A DNA stretch of 64,000 nt from Kineosporia sp. R_H_3 (lineage in GTDB: Bacteria; Actinomycetota; Actinomycetes; Actinomycetales; Kineosporiaceae). The notes under the pieces were generated by a model. The model saw only the letters and a program-made list of their open reading frames with translations, had not been told where the DNA came from and did not search any database. Position 1 is the first letter of the stretch; every line of letters starts with the position of its first letter. The DNA is taken from positions 39,636-103,635 of the forward strand of contig NZ_MWLL01000246.1 of NCBI RefSeq assembly GCF_002198675.1, in the 5' to 3' direction. Made by a program: the position numbers and the translations under genes. Positions 51,359 through 62,226 of the stretch are shown in pieces.

Positions 51359-54091
51359 ATGCACAGGGTCGCCGGGCTCGTGGGCAGGCAGACGGAGCAG
51401 CGTCGGGTCAGTTCGCTGATCACCGCGGCCCGGAACGGTCGCGGCGGCGCGCTGCGGGTTTCGGGTGACCCCGGGATCGGCAAGACAGCGCTGCTCGACA
51501 CCGTCGTGAACGGGGCCGGCGACGCTGTCGCGTTGCGGGCAGGCGGGTTCGAGGCCGAGGCCGGCATCCCGTTCAGCGTGGTCCAGCGGTTGACGATTCC
51601 GTTGCGACCGCTCGTCGACTCGTTGGCCGAGCGGCATGCGCGCGTGCTCCGCGTCGCGTGCGGTGAGCTCGAGGGCGAGCCGCCGGAGCGGTACCTCGTC
51701 GGCCTGGCCCTGCTCGAGCTGCTGACCGCCGCGGCGGACCGACGCCCTGTCGTGTGCTTCGTCGACGACGCCCACCTGGCGGACGCCGAGTCGCTGGACG
51801 TGCTCGCGTTCGTCGCCCGCAGGCTCGAGGCCGACCCGGTGGTGCTGCTGTTCGCCGGCCGCGAGGAGAACGGGCTCGTCGAACGTCTTGCGGGGATCAC
51901 CTCGATGACCCTCGAAGGGCTCGACGTCGAGGCGGGCCGCGCGTTGCTGGCGCTGGCCCTCGGGGAGGCGCTCGACCCGTCGTCCGCCGTGCAGATCGTC
52001 CAGGCCACCGGTGGGGTGCCCCTGGCCCTGATCGACCTGGCCACGGAGCTGTCGTCCCGTCAGCTGGCCGGCCTCGGCCTCATGGACGCGCCGGTGCCGA
52101 TCGGGCGGCACCTCGAGGAGCACTACCTGGCCCAGCTGCGCGGCGTCGACCAGGACGTCCAGGACTGGACGCTGGTGGCGGCAGCCGAGTCGGCCGGGTC
52201 GGCGGCCCTCATCGAGACCGCGGCCAAGTTCCTCGGCCTCGCGCCCGATGCCGCGGACGACGCCGAGTCCGCCGGTCTGGTCCGTGTCGACGACACCGTG
52301 CGCTTCCGGCACCCGCTGGTCCGCGCAGCCGTCTACAACGCGGCGACCGGCACCCGCCGCCGGCGGGCGCACCGGGCACTCGCCCAGGCGGCGACCGAGT
52401 TCGGCCTCGTCGAGGTCGAGGCCTGGCACGCGTCCCGGGCCGTCGTCGGCCACGACGCGGACGTCGCGGACCGTCTCGAGCACGCAGCGGACCTCGCTGC
52501 CCGGCGCGGCGGTCTGGCGTCCAGGGCCACGGTGCTGACACGGTCCGCCGAGCTCACCGCCCCCGGCCCGCTCCGGGACCGCAGGTACGTCGCCGCGGCG
52601 GAAGCCGCACTCGCCGTCGGCGCCGCAGGCGTCAGCGCCGACCTGCTCGCCCGCGGCCAGGGAGCGGACTCCGACCCGGTGACGCGGGGTCGTGGCGTCC
52701 TGGTCGCCACGGCGCTGTCCCTGTTCGGGGCGGACCCGGCCGTCGTCCACGCCCCTGCCCGGCTGATGGACGCGGCGGACCTGTTCCACGGGGTCGACGC
52801 CGGCCTGGAGCACGCGGCGCTGACGCGCGCTTTCGAGATCTGCCTGGTGACCGAGCACCGGGCAGAGGCCTTCTCGGTCCAGGACCTCGGACGCCGGCTC
52901 GAGAGGGACGCCGACGAGGCCACCGGGCCGCTGGGTCCCGTGCGGCACGGACTCGCGGCGCTGATCGGCCGCCCGTACGCCGAGGCCGTCCCCGCGGTCC
53001 GCGACGCCCTGGTCCGGGTCGCGCAGCTGCCCGCCGCCGACATGGTCCACCTCGGGTCCACGATCGTCGCGCTGACGACCTTCCTGTGGGACGCCGAGCA
53101 GCGCGGGGAGCTGCTCGCGCGGGCCGCCCGGACCGCCCGGGACTCCGGTGCCCTGCAGGCCCTGGACACCGTGCTGTGGCTGATGTCCCTCACCGAGCTG
53201 CACGGCGGCACCGTGCGTCGGTCCCACGAGCGGCTCGAGCAGCTGCGCGAGGTACGCCGCTCCCTGGGGTACGACACCGAGCAGATCGTCAACGGCGCGA
53301 TCCTCGCGTGGGCCGGCGCGAAGGACGGCGCACTCATGGTGGCGGCCGGGGCGGACGCCGTGGGGTTCGGCGGCGTCACCACCCTCACGCGTGCCGCGGT
53401 CGCCACCCTCGACGTCGCCCAGGGCCACTACCGCGACGCCTACGAGCGGCTGCGCCCCCAGGTGGAACAGCCGTTCCTCCAGGCGACGCCCGCCAGGTAC
53501 GCGGACTACGTCGAGGCGGCGGCCCGCAGCGGGCACGCGGCCGAGGCCCTGCGCGTCGCACGCCTGCTCACCGACATGGCAGACGCCAACGAGTCGCGGT
53601 GGTGTCGCGGGGTCGCCCGGCGTTCACTCGCCCTGGCCGCGGACGACGACACGGCCGAGTCCCTCTTCCTCGCCTCCGTCGACGACCTCGCGGCCACCCC
53701 TGCCGTCATCGAGCTCGGCCGGACCCATCTCGCGCTCGGTGAGTGGCTCCGCCGCGTCAAGCGCCGCCGGGAGGCCCGCGAGCATCTGTCGCTCGCCGTC
53801 GACCGGCTGAGATCGGCCGGCGCCGACATCTTCCTCCCCCGCGCCGAGGCCGAGCTGCAGACCCTCGGCGGCACCGTCACGCCGGTGGTGGACGACCCGC
53901 TCTCGACGCTCAGCGCCCAGGAGCTCGCCGTCGCCCGGCTCGCCGCCGGGGGACTGACCAACGTCGAGATCGGGGACCGCCTGTTCATCAGCCGGAACAC
54001 CGTCGACTACCACCTGCGCAAGGTGTTCCAGCGTCTGGGCATCTCCTCGCGCCGGCAGCTCGCCGACGCGCTGGCACGTCCGCCGGCCTGA
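51359..54091 (+). CDS. LAL-type LuxR regulator with N-terminal ATPase
   Basis: 910 residues. The Walker A GDPGIGKT is at 36-43, with VCFVDDAHLADAESLDVLAFVARRLE as Walker B region. A long central helical region shows no recognised enzymatic motif. The C-terminal LuxR HTH is LSAQELAVARLAAGGLTNVEIGDRLFISRNTVDYHLRKVF (in part; about residues 845-900). This is the large ATP-binding LuxR (LAL) layout of actinobacterial activators. Two hydrolase genes follow on the same strand and may be targets or co-transcribed. TAGCGT in cctagcgtgag just upstream may be a -10 box; the message may have almost no leader. Confidence 0.9.
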   Translation: MHRVAGLVGRQTEQRRVSSLITAARNGRGGALRVSGDPGIGKTALLDTVVNGAGDAVALRAGGFEAEAGIPFSVVQRLTIPLRPLVDSLAERHARVLRVACGELEGEPPERYLVGLALLELLTAAADRRPVVCFVDDAHLADAESLDVLAFVARRLEADPVVLLFAGREENGLVERLAGITSMTLEGLDVEAGRALLALALGEALDPSSAVQIVQATGGVPLALIDLATELSSRQLAGLGLMDAPVPIGRHLEEHYLAQLRGVDQDVQDWTLVAAAESAGSAALIETAAKFLGLAPDAADDAESAGLVRVDDTVRFRHPLVRAAVYNAATGTRRRRAHRALAQAATEFGLVEVEAWHASRAVVGHDADVADRLEHAADLAARRGGLASRATVLTRSAELTAPGPLRDRRYVAAAEAALAVGAAGVSADLLARGQGADSDPVTRGRGVLVATALSLFGADPAVVHAPARLMDAADLFHGVDAGLEHAALTRAFEICLVTEHRAEAFSVQDLGRRLERDADEATGPLGPVRHGLAALIGRPYAEAVPAVRDALVRVAQLPAADMVHLGSTIVALTTFLWDAEQRGELLARAARTARDSGALQALDTVLWLMSLTELHGGTVRRSHERLEQLREVRRSLGYDTEQIVNGAILAWAGAKDGALMVAAGADAVGFGGVTTLTRAAVATLDVAQGHYRDAYERLRPQVEQPFLQATPARYADYVEAAARSGHAAEALRVARLLTDMADANESRWCRGVARRSLALAADDDTAESLFLASVDDLAATPAVIELGRTHLALGEWLRRVKRRREAREHLSLAVDRLRSAGADIFLPRAEAELQTLGGTVTPVVDDPLSTLSAQELAVARLAAGGLTNVEIGDRLFISRNTVDYHLRKVFQRLGISSRRQLADALARPPA

Positions 54092-54185
54092 CCTCACCCA
54101 CGGACTACGCACGCTGCGTGGTCCGGTTCACCGCCCTCCGCGCGAGCGTGGACGTCGTCCCGCCGCACGCACGCAAGGAGGCGTC

Positions 54186-55010
54186 ATGCCGTACATCACC
54201 ACCGACGACGGCGCAGAGATCTTCTACAAGGACTGGGGGAACGACGGCTCCCCCGTGGTGCTCAGCCACGGGTGGCCGCTCAGCTCCGACGCATGGGAGG
54301 CCACCGCCCTCTACCTGGCCACCCACGGCCACCGGGCCATCGCCCACGACCGGCGCGGACACGGCAGATCCAGCCAGACCTGGCACGGCAACGAGATGGA
54401 CACCTACGCCGACGACCTGGCAACCCTCATCGACACGCTCGACCTGCACGACGTCACACTCGTCGGGCACTCCACCGGGGGCGGCGAGATCGTCCGCTAC
54501 GTCGGCCGGCACGGCACCAGCCGCGTGACCCGGCTCGTCCTGGTGGCGGCGGTCCCGCCGTTCATGCTGCGCGCCGACGACAACCCCGAGGGTCTGCCGG
54601 TCGAGACGTTCGACGCCCTGCGGGCCGGCGAGACCACGAACCGGTCCCAGCTCTACCGCGACCTCGCCGACGGCCCGTTCTTCGGCCACAACCGCAACAA
54701 CGACATCGACCCGGGCTTCCGCGACGCCTTCTGGCTGCAAGGCATGGCCTGCGGCCACCGCGCCGCCCACGAGTGCATCGCGGCCTTCTCCGCCACCGAC
54801 TTCCGCCCGGACCTGGCGGCCGTCGACGTCCCCACCCTCGTCGTCCACGGCGACGACGACCAGATCGTCCCCTTCGACGTCGGCGGTCGGCGGTCCGCCG
54901 ACCTCATCAAGGACGCGACCCTCCTCGTCTACGAGCGCAGCGGCCACGCCCTGCCCGACACCGACCGCGACCGGCTCCACGCCGACCTGCTCGCCTTCAT
55001 CGACGCCTGA
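54186..55010 (+). CDS. Alpha/beta hydrolase, non-haem haloperoxidase-like
   Basis: 274 residues. HGWPLSSDAWE (oxyanion), GHSTGGGE with nucleophile Ser, VHGDDDQIVPFD (acid) and RSGHALPDTD (catalytic His) give a full triad. It is closely related to 7730-8566 but with GHSTGGG instead of GFSMGGG. AAGGAGG lies just upstream of ATG 54186. It follows the LAL regulator by 94 bp and precedes another hydrolase by 44 bp. The substrate is unknown. Confidence 0.9.
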   Translation: MPYITTDDGAEIFYKDWGNDGSPVVLSHGWPLSSDAWEATALYLATHGHRAIAHDRRGHGRSSQTWHGNEMDTYADDLATLIDTLDLHDVTLVGHSTGGGEIVRYVGRHGTSRVTRLVLVAAVPPFMLRADDNPEGLPVETFDALRAGETTNRSQLYRDLADGPFFGHNRNNDIDPGFRDAFWLQGMACGHRAAHECIAAFSATDFRPDLAAVDVPTLVVHGDDDQIVPFDVGGRRSADLIKDATLLVYERSGHALPDTDRDRLHADLLAFIDA

Positions 55011-55054
55011 CCGCACCGCCCGACCCCGCACGTCGACGCCACCAAGGAGACGCC

Positions 55055-55864
55055 ATGCCGACCACCCCCGACACCGTCGTCCTCGTCCACGGACTCTGGA
55101 TGACGCCCCGCAGCTGGGAGCAGTGGGTCGACCACTACCACGCCAAGGGCCTCACCGTGATCGCCCCCGCCTACCCCGGCTTCGACATCGAGGTCGAGGC
55201 CCTGCGCGAGAACCCGGACGTCATCGCACGGCTCACCGTCCCCGAGACGGTCGACCACCTCGCAGACGTCATCAAGGCCCTGGACGCCCCGCCGATCATC
55301 ATCGGCCACTCCTTCGGCGGCACCCTCACCCAGCTGCTGCTCGCCCGCGGCCTCGGAGCCGCCGGCGTCGTCATCGACTCCGCCCCGACCGAGGGCGTCC
55401 GCGTCAGCCCGCTGTCCCAGGTGCGATCGCTTTTCCCCGCGCTCAAGAACCCCGCGAACCGCCACCGCGCCGTCGGATTCACCCCCGAGGAGTTCCACTA
55501 CGCCTTCACGAACACCCTCACACCCGAGGAGTCCCGCGCGGTCTGGGACCGCTACGCGATCGCCGCCCCCGGCTACTGGGTCTGGGAGTACGGCCTCTTC
55601 GCCAACATCAAGCCCGGCCGGCAGGAGACCTGGGTCGACTACGCCGCCGACCGCGCACCCCTGCTGTTCATCGCCGGCGAGAAGGACCACATCATGCCCC
55701 CGGCCGTGAACCGCTCCAACGCCAAGCACTACCAGCGATCGCCCGCCGTCACCGAGGTGTACGAGTTCCCCGGCCGCGACCACTGGACCTGTGGCGCGCC
55801 CGGCTGGGAGGCCGTCGCAGACCACGCCCTCGAGTGGGCGCAGCGTCACGCGACCGCACGCTGA
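55055..55864 (+). CDS. Alpha/beta hydrolase
   Basis: 269 residues. LVHGLWMTPRSWEQWVDHYH begins the fold, GHSFGGTLTQLLL has the nucleophile, FIAGEKDHIMPP the acid region and FPGRDHWTCGAPGWE a His. It belongs to a different subfamily from its upstream neighbour: it lacks the HGWPLS motif. AAGGAG precedes ATG 55055, and the 44-bp gap implies an operon with 54186-55010. A perfect terminator hairpin follows. The substrate is unknown. Confidence 0.9.
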   Translation: MPTTPDTVVLVHGLWMTPRSWEQWVDHYHAKGLTVIAPAYPGFDIEVEALRENPDVIARLTVPETVDHLADVIKALDAPPIIIGHSFGGTLTQLLLARGLGAAGVVIDSAPTEGVRVSPLSQVRSLFPALKNPANRHRAVGFTPEEFHYAFTNTLTPEESRAVWDRYAIAAPGYWVWEYGLFANIKPGRQETWVDYAADRAPLLFIAGEKDHIMPPAVNRSNAKHYQRSPAVTEVYEFPGRDHWTCGAPGWEAVADHALEWAQRHATAR

Positions 55865-55877
55865 CCGACGAGCTGCC

Positions 55878-55912
55878 GACCGCCGTGCCCGGGTGTCCCG
55901 GGCACGGCGGTC
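55878..55912. terminator. Perfect 15-bp hairpin after the hydrolase pair
   Basis: GACCGCCGTGCCCGG (55878-55892) pairs fully with CCGGGCACGGCGGTC (55898-55912) around a 5-nt loop, 14 bp after the upstream stop. It could serve both the hydrolase operon and the convergent aldo/keto reductase gene, which ends at 56005. Confidence 0.8.
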
Positions 55913-56004
55913 GCGCGAGCCGGTGTCCCACCGCCGGCGACGAACCGGGTCTCTTCCGGCCGACCTGCTCGCCCGCACCTCCAACGCGAGGACGGGCGGC
56001 TCCG

Positions 56005-58015
<2,011 letters not shown>

Positions 58016-58268
58016 GCCGTCCACGGTACGCAGGACCCGTGGAGGTAACAGTCCCTGTCAGTGCCCCTGTCGACGCGGACACCACGGGACGCCCGGCCCG
58101 GAACCGCACCCGGCCCCGCCGACACCGGCCCACCGGCGGGCAACCCCAGACCACAGCAGCACCGCGGACTGACCAGGCCGCCGCCCAGGCGCGCAGAACC
58201 GCTCTCACCAGCGCTGATCGCGCTCCTGGTCGCACACCACGAACCCGGTGCCCTGCTCGAACGCCGGA

Positions 58269-58292
58269 CGTCATGCCACGCGTCATGCCACG
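58269..58292. repeat. Two tandem 12-bp repeats
   Basis: CGTCATGCCACG occurs twice in a row (58269-58280, 58281-58292). This is in the gap 58016-58311, which otherwise shows no supportable gene, 20 bp beyond the stop of the broken AbiEii-like gene. Confidence 0.45.
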
Positions 58293-58311
58293 AACCGTGT
58301 CGTCGGACCAC

Positions 58312-58928
58312 TCACACCGAGGGCGGCGAGCCGCTCCTGAGGGGCGCGGCCCAGTCTGCCGCGAACCGCCTGACAGCGGGAGCGTCGCCGTCGGCCGCAG
58401 GGATCTCGTCGTCGGTGAACCGAGCGAGGGAGTCGAGCATGTCGGCGAAGACTGCGACGTCGAAGCCGGCGTCGACGGCTGCGGCCAGCTCGAGAAGTCG
58501 TTCCGTGCCGTAACGGGCCGCGAGGGCGTGGACGTCGGCGAAGTCGCGGGCCTCCGCCCGGTCGAACAGCGCGACGACCTTGCGGCCGGCCAGCTCGTCC
58601 GGATCCAGGGTCGGACCCAGCAGGCTCAGCATCGGCGGCCGCTCGGGCGTCGCGTCCGCCCGAACGTCTCTGCGACCTTCACCCGACGCACCGACCAGCC
58701 ATGCGCGGTCGCCGAGGACTCCAACGCGGTCAGGGCGTCCAGGACGACGCCGCGGCCGGGAGCTGTGAACAGGTCGAGGTCCTGCGTCGGCCGGGACGTC
58801 AGGCCTTGCGCTGCCAGCGCCGCTCCGCCCGCGAGCAGGAACCCGGCCGACTGCGGCAGGTCGAAGAACACGCGAGCGACCTCAACCTGGAACGCGGTCA
58901 GCGGGCCCGGCGAGTGCGGAGGCGTCAC
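58312..58928 (-). pseudogene. AbiEii-like nucleotidyltransferase (toxin), disrupted
   Basis: The first frame (58626-58928) gives AAGFLLAGGAALAAQGLTSRPTQDLDLF-type sequence, the nucleotidyltransferase core motif (GG..L...R.T.DLDLF) of AbiEii/MenT-like toxins, then ends at VAETFGRTRRPSGRRC. The second frame (58312-58632, offset) resumes family sequence with GPTLDPDELAGRKVVALFDRAEARDFADV. The joining stretch is about 40 nt where homologues usually need 80-90 nt, so a deletion with frameshift is likely, removing the third acidic residue region (VDLAVD). The two frames overlap as ATGcTGA. The HTH gene starts upstream on the same strand; this would be its toxin-like partner. Confidence 0.65.
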
Positions 58929-58948
58929 GACACCGCGCCGAGCACTGC

Positions 58949-59488
58949 CTAGGCGTCGGATGCGTTCCCGCGCCTGAGTCCCAGGTCGGCATCCAGGGTG
59001 GGCTGCCAGGCGTCCCGAACAGCGCGGGGCAGGACGAGGTCATCCCAGACGTCGACCAGCAGCACGCCGTCCACCCACCGCTTGAGATCGGCCGGCGCTC
59101 CTTCACGCAGCAGCAGCTCGTACAGCCGCGCCCGCTGACGTCGATCCCCTGTCTCGAACCGCCGGCCTGGCGTGGACCAGTTCAACTCAACCGGCAGCAC
59201 GACATCCGCAAAGGCCTCGACGACAGGGAGTCGCCACAGGCGGTCCGGAACCCAGCACGCACGCCCCCGCCCCAGCGACACCTCCCGCCACGACACCAGC
59301 GGAACCGCCGCGATCCGGAACCCCGCCGCCGCCAACAACCGCTCCAAGGTGTCCGCAGTCGGCGCCCTACGGCCATGCTCGTACGCCGACAGCGTCGGCC
59401 GCGACGTCCTCGCACGGCGCGCAAGCTCGAGCTGACTCACACCCGCCTGGCGCCTGGTGAGCACGAGGATCTCCGACCAGCCATCCAC
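58949..59488 (-). CDS. XRE-HTH protein, likely antitoxin-like partner
   Basis: 179 residues. The N-terminal HTH reads EILVLTRRQAGVSQLELARRARTSRPTLSAYEHGRR, and the rest (about 70-179) is a helical/beta domain with RRFETGDRRQRARLYELLLREG. Its pairing with an AbiEii-like nucleotidyltransferase 20 bp downstream is the usual toxin-antitoxin order (antitoxin first). Start GTG 59488 (GTGGATGGC) is 8 bp from a strong palindrome, its likely self-repression site. An antitoxin role is inference, as no antitoxin domain has been named here. Confidence 0.75.
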   Translation of the reverse strand: MDGWSEILVLTRRQAGVSQLELARRARTSRPTLSAYEHGRRAPTADTLERLLAAAGFRIAAVPLVSWREVSLGRGRACWVPDRLWRLPVVEAFADVVLPVELNWSTPGRRFETGDRRQRARLYELLLREGAPADLKRWVDGVLLVDVWDDLVLPRAVRDAWQPTLDADLGLRRGNASDA

Positions 59489-59496
59489 ATGAAGAC

Positions 59497-59514
59497 GGTA
59501 TCCGATCAGATACC
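59497..59514. promoter_or_regulatory. Palindromic operator of the HTH gene
   Basis: GGTATC-C-GATC-A-GATACC is palindromic at 16 of 18 positions. It lies between the divergent HTH gene (start 59488) and the unrecognised gene at 59572. It is much A+T-richer than its surroundings and is typical of XRE autorepression. Confidence 0.65.
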
Positions 59515-59571
59515 TCGGGAAAACTTCGGACGCGGGGCGTTCAGACCATCGGCGCCTGCGATCATCACCGC

Positions 59572-60204
59572 GTGACTGACCCGGAGTTGCTCACTCGCTT
59601 CCAGACGGCATTCCCAGTCGACATCAGCGGCGACGTCAAGGTCGCGCTGGGCGTCGTCCCCTCATCAAGGTCGGCATGGTCGACCGGCCCGATGGTCAGC
59701 GCGAAGACCATCGACGGTGACCGATTGCCTGCGGACGTGCACGTCCACGGACAGTTGCTGTCCCTTCCCGCGCGGACCTACATCGACGTCGCCCCACCTG
59801 CCGCGCGAGCCTCGTTGACGTCGCGCCAGACAGACATCCTCGGCTGCGTGTACACGCGCCACCACGATGGGTTCACCAGACAGGAATGGCTTCGCCGCAT
59901 CATCGACAGTCGCGAGGAATGGACTCTCCCTTTCGTCGTCCAGCTTGTCGGCGAGCACGTCATAGAGATCGTCGCCGATATCGCCCAACGACTGCCGGAC
60001 CTTGCCGATCCGGCCTCTCCGACAAGCGGCCTCTACGGGCGGTTCCTCGCCTCGAACGCTCAGTTCTGGAAGCTCACGACCCAACGTATTGGCAGCTACT
60101 GGGACTGCTACTACCGCGGGCGGTATCCGGACCCCGACCACTACCCGGCGTTCATCCTCAAGGCCCGACTCGATGCTGCAGTCAGGCAGCACCGCACTGG
60201 TTGA
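59572..60204 (+). CDS. Unrecognised protein, divergent from the HTH gene
   Basis: 210 residues of unknown family, with no membrane segment. Acidic/aromatic stretches include VYTRHHDGFTRQEWLRRII, EWTLPFVVQLVGEHVIEIV and FWKLTTQRIGSYWDCYYRGR. The composition is visibly less GC-biased than in neighbouring genes. Start is GTG 59572; no Shine-Dalgarno is clear. A role with the HTH/nucleotidyltransferase pair, or in a mobile remnant, is possible but cannot be shown. Confidence 0.6.
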   Translation: MTDPELLTRFQTAFPVDISGDVKVALGVVPSSRSAWSTGPMVSAKTIDGDRLPADVHVHGQLLSLPARTYIDVAPPAARASLTSRQTDILGCVYTRHHDGFTRQEWLRRIIDSREEWTLPFVVQLVGEHVIEIVADIAQRLPDLADPASPTSGLYGRFLASNAQFWKLTTQRIGSYWDCYYRGRYPDPDHYPAFILKARLDAAVRQHRTG

Positions 60205-60338
60205 CGATCCATACCGCTCGCATCGGCCGGCTCAATCATGGGCAACCGTCACCGCAGGCTGGCGAGAGCAGTCGGGGTCCGCGCGATTGCCACCCACATG
60301 ATCGACGACGTTCAGCGAGCGCAACGAGAGGTTCACAC

Positions 60339-60364
60339 CGATCACTCAGCTCGCTGAGTGATCG
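60339..60364. terminator. Perfect inverted repeat after the unrecognised gene
   Basis: CGATCACTCAGC (60339-60350) is exactly inverted in GCTGAGTGATCG (60353-60364), with TC between; the innermost pairs would open to form the loop. It lies 135 bp after the stop of the unrecognised gene and 90 bp before the tRNA. A terminator role is likely; an operator cannot be excluded. Confidence 0.5.
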
Positions 60365-60453
60365 ACCGACCTACGCACACACCTCATGCCACGTTCGTGC
60401 CGAACATGTGCAGGCAGCTAGTTCACATGCCTCTTGACCTGCAGTGATGTCGG

Positions 60454-60527
60454 AGCCGCCTTCGGGATTCGAACCCGAGACCTACGCATTACGAGTGCGT
60501 TGCTCTGGCCAACTGAGCTAAGGCGGC
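60454..60527 (-). tRNA. tRNA-Thr, anticodon CGT
   Basis: Read on the minus strand, the cloverleaf is complete: acceptor GCCGCCT/AGGCGGC, D-stem GCTC/GAGC, anticodon stem ACGCA/TGCGT with loop CTCGTAA (anticodon CGT, reading ACG), variable AGGTC, and T-stem TCGGG/CCCGA with loop TTCGAAT. CCA is not encoded. The 3' end faces the lower-GC region at 58-60 kb, which would suit integration of mobile DNA at this gene. Confidence 0.95.
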
Positions 60528-60634
60528 ACGCGCCACCGGGGTGGCACGGTGCACGAGTTTACACACCCCGGAGGGTGCCCTCGAACCGGTATCGGGTGTC
60601 GGGCGGGTGGGCTTGAGGGGACGCCCGGGCGGGG

Positions 60635-62182
60635 TTACGAGCAGGTGACGTCGGCCTTCGGCACGGTGCCGGAGACGAGGTAGTCCTCGATGGTCGTGTC
60701 GACGCACTTGGAGCCGCGGCGGTAGGCCGTGTGGCCCTCGCCCTCGAAGGTCACGAGGAGGCCCTTGTCGAGCTGGCCGGCGAGGCTCTGGGCCCACTCG
60801 TACGGGGTCGCGGGGTCGCCGGTGGTGCCGACGACGAGGATCGGCGGGGCGCCGGGGGCGGTGAGCTTCTGCGGGGCGACGGCGGGCTTGATCGGCCACA
60901 CGGCGCAGCCGAGGGACGACCAGGCGACCGTGTCGCCGAGCGGCGGGTACTTGACGAGCCAGTCCTTCGCGTCCGCCTTGACCTGGTCGAGGGAGCGGGT
61001 GTCGGTGCGGTCGAGGCAGAAGATCGGGCCGGTGGCCTGGAGGGTCTGGGCGTAGGTGCCGTCGGGGCGGCGCTCGTTGTAGGCGTCGGCGAGCGCGAGC
61101 AGGCCGTCGCCCTGGCCCTTGAACGCCTCGGTGAGCGCCGCGCGCAGCTGCGGCCAGAACGCCGGCAGGTACAGCGCCATCGCCATGCCGGTCGTCATGA
61201 GGCTCTGGGTCAGCTGGCGCCCGGACGACGTCGCGAGCGGCTTGCCGTCGGCGTTCTTCACGAGCGTCTCGATCTGCGCGAACGCCTGGTCCTTGGTGCC
61301 GCGCAGCGGGCAGCCCTTCTCGCCGAGGCAGTCCTCGACGAACGCCGTGGCCATCCGGGAGAAGCCCTGGGCCTGGCCCTCGGAGTACTGCTCGGCGGAC
61401 AGGCTCGGGTCGACGGCACCGTCGAGCACCATCCGGCCGACCCGCCACGGGAAGAGCTGGGCGTACCAGGCGCCGATGAAGGTCCCGTACGACCAGCCGT
61501 AGTAGGAGATGACCTTCTCGCCGAGAGCGGCCCGGATGACGTCCATGTCCTTGACGGTGCTCACGGTGTCGACGTGCCCGATGAGCGGCCCGGTGCGCTC
61601 CTCGCACTGCTTGCCGAAGTCGGTCGCGTCGGCGACGACCTTCGTCGCCTCGGCGTCGGAGTCCGGCGTCGCGTCGGACGACAGCCACGCGTCGACCTCG
61701 GAGTCGGGCAGGCAGCTGATGGGCGTCGACTCGCCGACGCCGCGCGGGTCCCAGGCGACGGCGTCGTAGGACTGCCGCACCCGCGTGCCGAGCGAGCCGG
61801 GCGAGGAGCGGAACCACTCGACCGCCGAGACCCCCGGGCCGCCGGGGTTGAGCAGCATGGTGCCGATCTTCTTGCCGTCGGCCTTGAGGCGCAGCAGCGA
61901 CAGCTCGATGGTCTCGCCGGACGGCGCGGCCCAGTCGAGCGGGACGGTCACCTTCGCGCACTCGAAGTCGTTGCGGCAGGACGTCCAGGCGAGCTCCTGG
62001 CCGTAGAACGCGGCCAGCGCGGTGTCGTTCGCCGGGTCCTTGGTGTCGGTCGGCGCGGACGTCGCGGCCGTCGGGGCCTGCGGCTCCGGCGTGCTGCCCG
62101 TGCACCCCGCGAGGACGGCGAGCGCAGCGACGGCTGCGACAGCGCGGACGGTCAGACGGCGGGAGCGCGCGGCGACAGTCAC
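60635..62182 (-). CDS. Secreted lipoprotein alpha/beta hydrolase (tripeptidyl aminopeptidase/Hip1-like)
   Basis: 515 residues. A signal peptide ends in the lipobox LAVLAGCTGS (Cys at about 26), followed by a Pro/Thr/Ala linker. The hydrolase domain has GTMLLNPGGPGVSAVEWF, VAWDPRGVGEST, the nucleophile elbow YGWSYGTFIGAWYA, VVGTTGDPATPYEWAQ (acid) and VTFEGEGHTAYRRGS (His). The C-terminal TAP-like region includes CLDRTDTRSLDQ and KCVDTTIEDYL. This is the secreted peptidase family typified by Streptomyces tripeptidyl aminopeptidases and mycobacterial Hip1. GTG 62182; the frame is open further upstream, but the signal peptide decides the start. It is convergent with nothing, and the tRNA lies downstream. 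Confidence 0.92.
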   Translation of the reverse strand: MTVAARSRRLTVRAVAAVAALAVLAGCTGSTPEPQAPTAATSAPTDTKDPANDTALAAFYGQELAWTSCRNDFECAKVTVPLDWAAPSGETIELSLLRLKADGKKIGTMLLNPGGPGVSAVEWFRSSPGSLGTRVRQSYDAVAWDPRGVGESTPISCLPDSEVDAWLSSDATPDSDAEATKVVADATDFGKQCEERTGPLIGHVDTVSTVKDMDVIRAALGEKVISYYGWSYGTFIGAWYAQLFPWRVGRMVLDGAVDPSLSAEQYSEGQAQGFSRMATAFVEDCLGEKGCPLRGTKDQAFAQIETLVKNADGKPLATSSGRQLTQSLMTTGMAMALYLPAFWPQLRAALTEAFKGQGDGLLALADAYNERRPDGTYAQTLQATGPIFCLDRTDTRSLDQVKADAKDWLVKYPPLGDTVAWSSLGCAVWPIKPAVAPQKLTAPGAPPILVVGTTGDPATPYEWAQSLAGQLDKGLLVTFEGEGHTAYRRGSKCVDTTIEDYLVSGTVPKADVTCS

Positions 62183-62226
62183 CCGCCCGACGCTACCCCG
62201 GGACAGGTGTGCGTGGCGCCGCGGGT

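Noticed and set aside
58039..58977. 312-codon plus-strand open frame over the AbiEii-like region
   Set aside because: It is antisense to family-matching sequence and is Arg/Ser/Pro-rich with no motif of its own.
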